DNA of 64,000 nucleotides from Bacteroidales bacterium WCE2008 (lineage in GTDB: Bacteria > Bacteroidota > Bacteroidia > Bacteroidales > UBA932), in the NCBI GenBank assembly GCA_900167925.1, contig FUZM01000003.1, positions 186,001 to 250,000 of the forward strand, written 5' to 3'. The stretch's first letter is position 1. Each line of letters opens with the position of its first letter. Both the position numbers and the translations under genes were made by a program. Of the stretch, positions 10,201 to 16,490 are shown piece by piece. A model generated the notes under the pieces. The model made no database searches. It had not been told where the DNA came from and was given only the letters and a program-made list of their open reading frames with translations.

Positions 10201-11500
10201 TGTCCAGAACAAATACACGGCTGGAGGCGCAAGGCTTGAGTCTAGGAGGATGGGAGCAGACGGCAAAGTGACTACGATGGCCTACGAGGGCAACGAGGTG
10301 ATTGAGAACGGCAAGCTGAGGATGCTGATGTTTGACGGCGGATACGTGGACTTCAGCGGAGACGAGCCGAGGTACTGCTGGTACACGAAGGACCATCTCG
10401 GCAGCGTGAGGGCCGTGGCGAATGCCGAGGGTAAAGTATTCGCAAACTACGATTACGGGCCTTATGGCGAGGATTTTGTAGCGGAGAGGATAGTTGGCGA
10501 GGACCAGGTTGCAAGCGGGGACGGAAATGGTAGTTCATTGACTTATCAGCCGGACGGCGGCACGACAGTGATTGATGGCCTTACTCCATCAGCAGAGTAT
10601 CATCTCAAGCCGGGGGTGACCCTTCCTGGAACGACTCCTGCAGTGACGTATACGGCCAACGAGAGCCCGGACTGGCAGCCGTACAAGTTTAGCGGCAAAG
10701 AGAGCCTGACGAGAGTGGGCCTTAAACTGTATGACTTCGGAGCGAGGATGTACTCGCCGTCCAACATGCGCTGGATGACGATGGACCCTCTCGCCGAGAA
10801 ATACTACAGTATAAGTCCATATGCCTACTGTGCGGGAAACCCTATTAATATGGTCGATCCTGATGGATCGGAGATACAAGCACCTCCTGCCCCAAATCGT
10901 GTCATCGGGACCCCCCTGTACTATGTGTGGCGACATTATAACTTTATCCAACGAAATCCGGGAATTACTCCACCTACTTATTACATAGAATATGGATATA
11001 AGTATTGCAAAAGATTCAAATATATTACGTCTTGTCTCTTATCAGATAAAGGTAAAGTTTGGTGTAATGAAGTATTACTTTCTTTACAGAAGAGAATGGA
11101 AACTGAACTTGGAAAAGAAAATGGGGAATATCTGGAATTAAATGAAAATGCATTTACGGATTTTGCATATGATTCTCACGTTGGTGCATATATGAATGCA
11201 GAAGGAACAGTTCCTTTATGGTCTTTACCAATGAGTGATTTATTAAAAATATTAAATACTCCTGATTATTCGGATCTAGCCCAAATAAAAGTTCTGGATC
11301 AAGTAATCAAAACGGCAGGAAAGTTAGCAGTTAGCTATGTACAACATCCGACAGATGCATTGAATCGGTCAAATGAAGCTATTGACTCCGGATACAATTC
11401 TATGGTCAATGCTATATTTTGGCACTTTATCATACAATATATTGAAAGTCAAATGATGGAAGAAAGTCAAATGAAGGAAACTGATGGACATGAAGAATAA
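4274..11500 (+). CDS. Giant Rhs/YD-repeat protein with variable C-terminal tip (polymorphic toxin candidate)
   Basis: A 2,408-residue secreted Rhs protein. The N-terminus is a signal peptide (MKKILLLLLACMSLNTQA), followed by the SpvB/TcdB-like entry region of Bacteroidota Rhs proteins (around YFNGLPNITIPLTE). Many YD-repeats (YEYDGMGRL, YVYDGLGRL, YGYDGLSRL and others) cover about residues 1250-2100. The Rhs-associated core ends at about residue 2197 with LYDFGARMYSP, MDPLAEKYYSISPYAY and NPINMVDPDG. The last 200 or so residues are AT-rich in DNA and unlike the core; I do not recognise them. Conserved-looking pieces include FAYDSHVGAYMNAE. By family analogy this tip is a toxin or effector and the shell encapsulates it. 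The next gene overlaps by 17 nt and may encode its immunity partner. Confidence 0.9.
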   Translation: MKKILLLLLACMSLNTQAQAPDFLPQVFSPDAAELGKYGKVPVNYFNGLPNITIPLTEVRAKNYTLPVYLSYHASGNKPDQHPGWVGQGWSLHAGGCINRIIRGKKDEMIYKEFDDEMPLHDSFSGNPGYMYHASEVQSTNWNHSELLKSIAPGSYNGVQKYYNYYYYDFEPDEFQINIDDISASFYIVGDGKVKIVSKSDTDFTVRWRMNDHARFYNGGRAIDYKFSRQYATVYDTFYEFIVTAKDGTEYYFGGDEDAIEYSIHNTMTEYMSGNEYEWRLRATANSWMLTKIARPDGEIIYFNYKREGVPIVMVDSHSIREETVGLPTERCYNTYGNTVGGKKVYGQGDMNISFNFLLPSYLESITCEIGKDEVLFKTRKSVQLDYEYTKDMFNKRTGQYGSHDNGLYDYMSQYNHYEQLDSMKFNHGEVHFDYTSNPKTRLKLNSVEIVAKNCEPKVYSMTYDSTPLPNYYSRKTDLWGYYNYPDINPLREQMKEMEQFDEFSQLNELTHYEANLPLLKAEMLTKITYPTGGWTSFEYEPHDYSYHICQFPFVAAPLAGTAGGLRIKKISDYSFENKVEERLFTYTDPISGRSSGVSSGRPIYSVKGEIPLDIFLTSYEAALLFDGLLHYSFFSENMLNQLSDTDGCHVTYSCVTETIPGIEKTEYEYSNHDTFHSVGMRNCMDRSPIIVEETFKKNVSFSSMALCRGLLLSKTKTSMTGKEVLRESYTYAQDTTDFIYSVYKYCSDWFTPIDDRSKFIYSGAVSKIYTFFPKLTSKSVSISSDDQGVSYYEKTDYEYDSHRQVVRTVRSCNGNQEETRMTYSGDMPDDQSVYGQMQAAGIFDRPIEKTILHDGKVVSSSLITYRKSGGQFVKDRYYEARLDAPRSSWQKYEGTFTGVQQAVYGAPKLTLDSYDSHGNILEATEEGGQGHRYSWDPKGLHPEASFTGMLTKSRKEKIEGTDSQIVDFQGKGLKEYAFEFDSEDSGYFSFALEWDNGLGYDVHGTLDGTTVFEFVCPYTHGSFPDGDGSIGYWNPDEYTGSGSDEFALHHGLEAVTSGAFFLAPKPDTPPGPNPLDDIAMKTLPTTRLYSDKVSAGHHVFKVILSGYPQYLSGVSPNGKYSQHKIVTQLEGRGFFEYPVYRTENRNQPLGAWFYGFENNGNCGNGFNSNKAWQGMRTFIQSIPSDVAYTIDWLELGGDGKWTCKSAAFSGSKTLGGSAEAIDNVRIYPSGAAVTSWTWTDSGDLSSVTDSKGLAESYEYDGMGRLVAVRDTDGNKRTSYEYWSDYDPAADEYNHIVVVGYNDESEHGWRCTDRFFDGLGRPWQTVRMCAGGIDADTQDSNLFDRTDYDAAGRPYRSWLPFRSNYVVPHPSVRPSEPLYSDSKPFSLVEYDGLDRPRAEYGPGAKWHAYAKAVRYGYYSNGTSQLLSCQTYSVTRQSMNDVRVSRGGLVAPGSLSVKSVTDEDGLTILTFTDMYGRTLLERRHPASGEDLDTYYVYDGLGRLSAVIPPALSKLDLSTANVDKYAYLYSYDANGNCIAKKLPGCGWIYYIYDKGNRLVFTQDAEYRKKGRWQFSFTDIHGRSCVTGYCDGTLSSLRQAASGQNVVASRQGNTSGPYMGYDVSGITLTNPVILSVSYYDDYGFIDSRVPSGLRANMRYRTDFSLAKWDHVNGLLTGSAERILGEDVTSDFWWSTCYYDRKGNSIQTHVTRADGGVDIATTEFTFTGKPERTVIHHAFGAQNAMDEYYAYTYDNWERPLTVKHRLGEDAEWTVVSDLKYDGLGRLTSDNRNGNAKLKTSYTYNVRSWTKNITGPGLTEDLFYEDKGQWGGNIAEIAWTSETDSFRDVYGYDGLSRLSSSTRCRTSDTNHKYFNDYSYDSHGNVVRSTFRDEIQLGSGLFDGLFTTKEFTHDGNRLVSGRIQTGEYDRTIQSPTSVETCQTAYAYDRDGRLTKSEDNGMTEVRYNVVGYPSYVRTADNGYVQNKYTAGGARLESRRMGADGKVTTMAYEGNEVIENGKLRMLMFDGGYVDFSGDEPRYCWYTKDHLGSVRAVANAEGKVFANYDYGPYGEDFVAERIVGEDQVASGDGNGSSLTYQPDGGTTVIDGLTPSAEYHLKPGVTLPGTTPAVTYTANESPDWQPYKFSGKESLTRVGLKLYDFGARMYSPSNMRWMTMDPLAEKYYSISPYAYCAGNPINMVDPDGSEIQAPPAPNRVIGTPLYYVWRHYNFIQRNPGITPPTYYIEYGYKYCKRFKYITSCLLSDKGKVWCNEVLLSLQKRMETELGKENGEYLELNENAFTDFAYDSHVGAYMNAEGTVPLWSLPMSDLLKILNTPDYSDLAQIKVLDQVIKTAGKLAVSYVQHPTDALNRSNEAIDSGYNSMVNAIFWHFIIQYIESQMMEESQMKETDGHEE
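10364..10865 (+). repeat. Rhs core end, copy 1 of a 0.5-kb direct repeat
   Basis: This segment of the large Rhs gene (from EPRYCWYTKDHLG to VDPDG) is nearly identical at DNA level to 12745-13247. One stretch of about 115 nt, from about 10573, matches base for base. Downstream sequence differs completely. It is a substrate for homologous exchange of C-terminal tips. Confidence 0.9.
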
Positions 11501-12479
11501 TAAATATTTTTTACTGCTATTATTTACCGTGATTCTTTCCCCTAGTTGTAAGGATAACTATTGGGTTAAGATGAGTAAAATGGGAATACCAGATGGTATC
11601 AATGTGTCTATTATCGGCGTTTGCGGCGAGGATACCATTTACGTCGGAGGTCCTACTCGTGAAAGAAGCGACGGGTTGACCTTCTATTATACCACGGACA
11701 AAGGAAGGAACTGGAGAAAGGGCGCGTCTATTCCAGATGGGCTTTTCTTTAGCGAGTCGTCAGACGTATTAGTAGATGATGGCCTCTGTTGGGGCGAAAT
11801 TCATACTGAGCCTCTTGGGGGTGAAAGATATTTATTCAGATATGATGCACGCTTGGATACGATACAGATATCTTCCTTTAAAGATAAGTCTCTAACTCCT
11901 GCTTTCTATTCCGATGGTGAGGTATATTTCACGATTAGGAATAATAAAGAGAAAATGCTTGCCCGGATTCATCAGGACCTTTCCGGTTTTGGTTATATCT
12001 GTAAAACCAGATCAGACTTCAAAAGAATCATTCCTTCACCCGACTCTTTCTTCTATACGGATTATCTGGACAATTTATATGTCGGAGAACTGAGTTCCGT
12101 AGATTTGGGTGATATAAAAGCAGAAGACGCTCTGTTTGCTACTGATTCCTCATGCCTGTTCAGCGGATATAAATATGACGATGAGGATAAGGTTTTGCTT
12201 TGTGAGTATCACACCAAAACTGCGACTTGTAATATTATTTCGTCATTCGAAGATTTTGATTATATCGACCCGGTCCTTATAGATGGGGATAACATGGTCT
12301 TGATTGGTAAACATATCGGCAAGTTATTTTTATCTGAAAACCTGTTAATCAGTCCTGACAGAGGTAAGACGTGGAGGGTCAAAAAAATGCCATTATCAGG
12401 GCCTCAGCGTTACCTCTATGGTAAAACACTATATGTCGACGGCCTCACATCCATAGATATTTATCATTTGAATTTTTAG
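11484..12479 (+). CDS. Asp-box lipoprotein downstream of Rhs; candidate immunity protein
   Basis: A 331-residue protein starting inside the end of the Rhs gene (17-nt overlap; an alternative ATG lies 6 nt further in). The N-terminus is a lipoprotein signal, with hydrophobic LLLLFTVILSPSC and the lipid-modified Cys at about residue 22. Two Asp-box motifs (S/T-x-D-x-G-x-x-W type) are visible: TTDKGRNW near residue 70 and SPDRGKTW near residue 292. This suggests a beta-propeller of the BNR/sialidase-repeat kind. Tight coupling to a variable Rhs tip and AT-rich composition fit a cognate immunity protein. That role is inferred from position only; a surface lipoprotein of other function is possible. 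Confidence 0.7.
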   Translation: MDMKNNKYFLLLLFTVILSPSCKDNYWVKMSKMGIPDGINVSIIGVCGEDTIYVGGPTRERSDGLTFYYTTDKGRNWRKGASIPDGLFFSESSDVLVDDGLCWGEIHTEPLGGERYLFRYDARLDTIQISSFKDKSLTPAFYSDGEVYFTIRNNKEKMLARIHQDLSGFGYICKTRSDFKRIIPSPDSFFYTDYLDNLYVGELSSVDLGDIKAEDALFATDSSCLFSGYKYDDEDKVLLCEYHTKTATCNIISSFEDFDYIDPVLIDGDNMVLIGKHIGKLFLSENLLISPDRGKTWRVKKMPLSGPQRYLYGKTLYVDGLTSIDIYHLNF

Positions 12480-12681
12480 CGTATGTGCCGTGCTGGAGAC
12501 TGCAGGGTATGAACGTTGCGCGGTTTGGGCTGAAAATCAGATTATATGACTACTATCTTAATAGACCGTGTATCTGGATAATGGAAGAGTATGAATTTGG
12601 GAAGAATCTTCACTATAATAATCTGAGATAGTAATTGTGTATAACCGTATTTTGATCTAAAGCAATTGATAGTCATCCAGT
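12480..12681. other. Short AT-rich gap with no supported gene
   Basis: About 200 nt between the lipoprotein and the orphan Rhs cassette. There is no ORF of useful length and no clear promoter or terminator. The junction with the second Rhs core copy is near 12745. Just before it, in another frame, an open stretch (IVIQFENNEIPEGDAYISMP) may be a remnant of another gene. Confidence 0.4.
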
Positions 12682-13848
12682 TTGAGAACAACGAGATTCC
12701 GGAAGGGGATGCTTACATCAGCATGCCGGGGAATCTGCGGAAGCGAGCCGAGGTACTGCTGGTACACGAGGGACCATCTCGGCAGTGTGCGTGCCGTGGC
12801 TGATGCCGAAGGGAATGTATTTGCAAGCTACGCCTACGGACCTTATGGCGAGGATTTTGTAGCGGAGAGGATAGTTGGCGAGGACCAGGTTTTGAATGGT
12901 GCGGCAAGCGGAAGTTCATTGACTTATCAGCCGGACGGCGGCACGACAGTGCTTGATGGCCTTACTCCATCAGCAGAGTATCATCTCAAGCCGGGGGTGA
13001 CCCTTCCTGGAACGACTCCTGCAGTGACGTATACGGCCAACGAGAGCCCGGACTGGCAGCCGTACAAGTTCAGCGGCAAGGAGAGCCTGACGAGAGTAGG
13101 CCTCGAGCTGTACGACTTCGGAGCGAGGATGTACTCGCCGTCCAACATGCGCTGGATGACGATGGACCCTCTCGCCGAGAAGTACTACCACATCAGCCCG
13201 TATGCCTACTGCTCAGGCGATCCTATCAATCGCATTGATCCGGATGGTTGCACGGATTATTTTAATCAATATGGAGTCTGGTTGTATAATGATGGTGTAG
13301 ATGATGGCAGGATACTAATAACAAATGAGGAGTCGATACAAGAGGCAATGGAGATCTGTGGCGGTATGGACTCTGGGGAAGACTTCTTCGCTTCGCTAGA
13401 ATCAATGTCATTGTCTTTTTCAAGTGCTGTTCGCAATGGTATAATGGATAAAGATAATGCAATAAAGGTATATGACTACTATAATCAGACAGGGCTTCCA
13501 ATTGAAGAGTCGGGTCTTACCAAAGGTGCCGGTTTTAATTTCGAAGATCCGAACAGTGTTAAATTAGTTGTTAACATTGAGAGAGGCGCAAAACCCCATA
13601 AAACCGAAGACGGTAATTTTGAGTATTTAAATGACAATTCATATAATATTATCAACAAGCTAAATGGGCACGAAGGTGATGGCCATTATAAAAAATGGCA
13701 GGAAGCAGGTGGTGATAAAAAGCAATTCAGACAAATAGATACGGAGGAGAATGCTATAAATGCTCAAATGAATCATCCAAGTTGGAGCAAGACAACAAAA
13801 GCTTTTAAAGAGAATACTAGGAATTATCTAAAGAGAGTGAAGAAATGA
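12682..13848 (+). CDS. Orphan Rhs C-terminal cassette with HExxxH-containing tip
   Basis: This ORF of up to 388 codons (TTG start at 12682, or ATG at 12709) begins abruptly in the Rhs core end (EPRYCWYTRDHLGSVRAVAD). It runs through the conserved LYDFGARMYSP and INRIDPDG, then into a new tip of about 205 residues. It has no signal peptide and no YD-repeats, so it resembles a displaced orphan CT module, not a full gene. The tip contains GHEGDGHY (HExxxH) and, further on, TEENAINAQMNHPSWSKTT, reminiscent of metallopeptidase-like Rhs tips. That is a weak, motif-level suggestion. The next gene overlaps by 4 nt. It may be expressed only after recombination into the large Rhs gene. Confidence 0.7.
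   Translation: MRTTRFRKGMLTSACRGICGSEPRYCWYTRDHLGSVRAVADAEGNVFASYAYGPYGEDFVAERIVGEDQVLNGAASGSSLTYQPDGGTTVLDGLTPSAEYHLKPGVTLPGTTPAVTYTANESPDWQPYKFSGKESLTRVGLELYDFGARMYSPSNMRWMTMDPLAEKYYHISPYAYCSGDPINRIDPDGCTDYFNQYGVWLYNDGVDDGRILITNEESIQEAMEICGGMDSGEDFFASLESMSLSFSSAVRNGIMDKDNAIKVYDYYNQTGLPIEESGLTKGAGFNFEDPNSVKLVVNIERGAKPHKTEDGNFEYLNDNSYNIINKLNGHEGDGHYKKWQEAGGDKKQFRQIDTEENAINAQMNHPSWSKTTKAFKENTRNYLKRVKK
12745..13247 (+). repeat. Rhs core end, copy 2 of a 0.5-kb direct repeat
   Basis: Near-identical to 10364-10865, starting abruptly at GAGCCGAGG and ending at the DPDG codons. Differences cluster at third codon positions and in a short variable patch after GEDQV. This marks the edge of the displaced cassette. 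Confidence 0.9.
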
Positions 13849-14435
13849 AGAAGTTTATCATTGTGATTCTTATGATAGTATGTGTCAAGTCGTATGCGCA
13901 ACTGTCATTCCAGATTGATAGTGTTATTCTCTACACTATCGATGATATTCCTTTGAAGTTACGAGATGGTGGTTTGGATTTCTATGACAATATCCAGAAG
14001 TATGGCCCCTATCTGGAAGTTTATGGTCGAGTGCGGAATGACGGAGAAAGGGATACTACTCTGGTTTCTGGATGGTCAGACAACTTCGGAGGCGAAAACT
14101 ATAAATGGGAGGAGTTCTATGTTTCTTTTCATTTCAAGAGGAAACCATATAAAACATGTTGTTTTTATGCTCGTTTGGACGATAATCCAACCATTGATTC
14201 AAGACGCATAAAAAATGGCAATCATTATCATGATGTCATAAGTCCGGGAGAGTCTGTAACCTGCCATTTTTATAGTCACTTCTTATATAGGACTCCTTTT
14301 TTTCGTAAGAAGAAGACCGAATGGCGGTTGAGCGAATACCAGAGCCGCCGCCTTGCTAGAATTGCAAAAGAAGCCATAGAGAATGGGCTAGAAATATCTG
14401 TTGAGTCGGTTGCATGTGCTCAAAAAGATAGATAA
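13845..14435 (+). CDS. Small secreted protein after the orphan Rhs tip; candidate immunity protein
   Basis: A 196-residue protein whose ATG overlaps the stop of the orphan Rhs cassette by 4 nt, implying translational coupling. The N-terminus is a signal peptide (MKKFIIVILMIVCVKSYAQ). The mature part is rich in aromatic and charged residues, with a Cys pair (KTCCFYARLDD). I do not recognise the family. Position directly behind a polymorphic tip, and the low GC, make a cognate immunity role plausible. An exported immunity protein would suggest the tip acts in the periplasm or at the surface. That is inference. Confidence 0.65.
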   Translation: MKKFIIVILMIVCVKSYAQLSFQIDSVILYTIDDIPLKLRDGGLDFYDNIQKYGPYLEVYGRVRNDGERDTTLVSGWSDNFGGENYKWEEFYVSFHFKRKPYKTCCFYARLDDNPTIDSRRIKNGNHYHDVISPGESVTCHFYSHFLYRTPFFRKKKTEWRLSEYQSRRLARIAKEAIENGLEISVESVACAQKDR

Positions 14436-14451
14436 TCTAACATATTATTCA

Positions 14452-14520
14452 ATGAAACATATATTATTGTTTTTGTATACTTTAACTCTTTCCGACTTTT
14501 ATGGAAAGGTGCAAAAATGA
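14452..14520 (+). pseudogene. Possible 22-codon remnant with signal-peptide-like start
   Basis: An ATG at 14452 opens a 22-codon frame beginning MKHILLFLYTLTLS. It ends in a TGA that overlaps the ATG of the next broken gene by 4 nt. It looks like the leftover start of an exported protein gene, but is too short to be sure. Confidence 0.3.
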
Positions 14521-14867
14521 ATAAGTATTGTATAGTTTCGGTCATAATAGTCTGCATCACAGCGTGCGATATGCGTGAACGTATCAGGAAAGATGTTTTA
14601 TATGTCTATAGAGATATTACATAGGAATGTCCCTTGAATGGCGTTATTGGATGGTATGCCAGTAGTTACTGCCGCTTGCCAAAAAATATGAAGGAAGTCA
14701 ATGATTTCTTTTATAGGGAAAGGGATATAGATTCTTCATCGCTTACTTTTTCTAGACGATACTTGGATTATTTCAAAAAAAATAGACCTAGGTACGCGTA
14801 CTAAACGGATTCGGTATTCTTATTTGATTCTGTCGATAGTAGTGGATACTGCGTAAACTGTAAATAG
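14517..14867 (+). pseudogene. Lipoprotein gene broken by two in-frame stops
   Basis: From ATG 14517 one frame stays protein-like for 117 codons but is broken by TAG at 14622-14624 and TAA at 14802-14804, before a final TAG at 14865-14867. The first part is a lipoprotein signal (VSVIIVCITAC). The middle part reads sensibly through the stops (for example FSRRYLDYFKKNRPRYAY, then TDSVFLFDSVDSSG). The simplest reading is a decayed small lipoprotein gene, perhaps an old immunity gene of this toxin region. The protein family is unknown. Confidence 0.6.
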
Positions 14868-14883
14868 TTGGAGGATAATACTT

Positions 14884-14925
14884 TATAACTTTAGAGACGT
14901 ACCAAGGTACGTCTCTAAAGTTATA
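14884..14925. repeat. Perfect 20-bp inverted repeat with 2-nt spacer
   Basis: TATAACTTTAGAGACGTACC at 14884-14903 and its exact reverse complement at 14906-14925, separated by AA. As RNA this is a long hairpin without a proper T-run, so it is not a standard terminator. It may be a mobile-element trace or a strong bidirectional transcription block. Confidence 0.85.
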
Positions 14926-15188
14926 TATACCTGAATATCAGCAAGATGCATTTAACGGCGGCTGTGTCATCCTGAAAAAAGTTTACCAAAAAAAGGTAAA
15001 AGAAAATGGAAGCAAGAAGCTACCGGACGATGCATCGAGTCCTAGGGAAAAATACCGACGGGAATATAGCCCGATGCAGGGATAAATGACAGCTAAATGC
15101 ATGAAAAATAAACAAATAGTGGGAAAAGTAAAAGATTTTATCTAACTTGCAGGCACTGAATAGGTAACCGACCAGGTCTGCTGTTTAA
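14926..15188. other. Gene-free stretch with a possible insertion-sequence end
   Basis: No credible gene. The segment around 14966-15000 (reading TGTCATCCTGAAAAAAG, then a run of A and GGTAAAAG) resembles terminal sequences of Bacteroidota insertion sequences that I recall only loosely. No transposase and no matching second end are visible here. It may be an IS scar between the toxin region and the fimbrial locus. Confidence 0.25.
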
Positions 15189-16490
15189 ATGACCGTCCAC
15201 TATAAAAAGTTACTTACTGTAGCGTTACCCCTGTTTTTGTCCTTCACTGCCGTCATGGTCCATGCCCAGACGCAGTGCAAGCCGTTTGTGCTCGTCATCG
15301 ACCACGACGCCGAAGTCCCCGAACTTACCGACTCGGAGATTTGGGAACGTGCGATAAGCATAGTCTTCAAGGTCAACCAGACCGACATCGAACCTGATGA
15401 ATCCGGATACATAAAACTCATGGACGAGCTGAGGAGACTCGGCCAGGATGACCTCGTCGTAGTCCGCAAGATGATAATCCGAGGCAGCGCCTCCCCGGAG
15501 GGCCGCTTCATGAACAACTCGCGCCTGGCCCATGGCCGCGCCCGTGCGCTCGCCGACTCGGTCGCAGGCCTCGCCCGATGCTGCCCGTCCTGCCTCGAGG
15601 AAATCTTCATCGAAGAAGATTATCTCGGCCTCAGGCGCCTTATGTATGAGACCAAGCCGCCCTACGCCGATGCAGTCCTCAACATTCTCGAGAACTGCGA
15701 CGATCCGGGCATGATAAAGCCGATGCTTCAGAAAGCCCATGAGGGCCGCCTCTGGCGTCAGCTGCTGAACGACTGGTATCCGGAACTCCGCGCCGCGAGG
15801 GTCGTGCTGGTCGTATCGCTCGTCGATAAGAGACTCACCGAAAAACTCTCCCCTATCCCGCCGCTCGAAGGAATCGGTTCCGGGATCATAAAGCCGCAGC
15901 GCAGTCCGGCTGACCCTACCCGGTTCGCCGCCGGGCTTAAGGAGCGACGCCCGATAATCAACGTCAAGACAAATCTGCTGAGCATCCCGAACGTCGCCCT
16001 GGAGTTCCTGCCAAGGGGCGGACATTTTACCGCAATGGCCGAATGGAGCGGCATCGGGCTGAGGAACGACAATAAGCTCCGGACGTTCATCGTCCATGAC
16101 CTCGTCCTCGAGGGCCGGTACTATTTCCGCGGACGGGCGTCCTTCACCGGGCACTACCTGTCGCTCTACGGGAATGCCGGCGAATTCGACATCCAGCGCT
16201 CGGCTACGAGGGCATGGCTCTGCGACAGCTTCGGCCGGGCCTGGGGCGCAGGCGTTGGCTGGGGGTATGTCCATAGAATCGGACGGTCCCACTGGAAATG
16301 GGAAGTCAACCTGGGGCTCGGCTACCTGCACGCAGAATACGACGGATACCATCCGGCGGAGCCATGGTCCCCTCCGGGATTCTACTATGACTGGAACGAC
16401 GATCCGGAGCTGTTCCGGAAGTTCGGCAACATATTCGAGTATTTCGGTCCGACAAGATTCGGATTCGGATTCAGCTACGATCTGCCATGA
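15189..16490 (+). CDS. DUF3575-type outer-membrane protein of the fimbrial locus
   Basis: A 433-residue exported protein. After a signal peptide (about residues 1-26, ending MVHAQ) comes an OmpA-like stretch (MIIRGSASPEGRFMNNSRLAHGRA in outline, near residue 95), as found in many Bacteroidota fimbrial accessory proteins. Residues from about 255 (INVKTNLLSIPNVALEF) to the end form a DUF3575-type beta-barrel-like domain, ending in Gly/aromatic-rich strands. The stop overlaps the next ATG by 4 nt. Position before a DUF5119-type lipoprotein and a fimbrillin suggests a role in fimbria assembly or anchoring. The domain assignment is from memory of the family. Confidence 0.75.
   Translation: MTVHYKKLLTVALPLFLSFTAVMVHAQTQCKPFVLVIDHDAEVPELTDSEIWERAISIVFKVNQTDIEPDESGYIKLMDELRRLGQDDLVVVRKMIIRGSASPEGRFMNNSRLAHGRARALADSVAGLARCCPSCLEEIFIEEDYLGLRRLMYETKPPYADAVLNILENCDDPGMIKPMLQKAHEGRLWRQLLNDWYPELRAARVVLVVSLVDKRLTEKLSPIPPLEGIGSGIIKPQRSPADPTRFAAGLKERRPIINVKTNLLSIPNVALEFLPRGGHFTAMAEWSGIGLRNDNKLRTFIVHDLVLEGRYYFRGRASFTGHYLSLYGNAGEFDIQRSATRAWLCDSFGRAWGAGVGWGYVHRIGRSHWKWEVNLGLGYLHAEYDGYHPAEPWSPPGFYYDWNDDPELFRKFGNIFEYFGPTRFGFGFSYDLP

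Noticed and set aside
14926..15188. Insertion-sequence transposase
   Set aside because: Only an IS-end-like motif is seen. No transposase frame or matching second inverted end could be found, so no IS is called.
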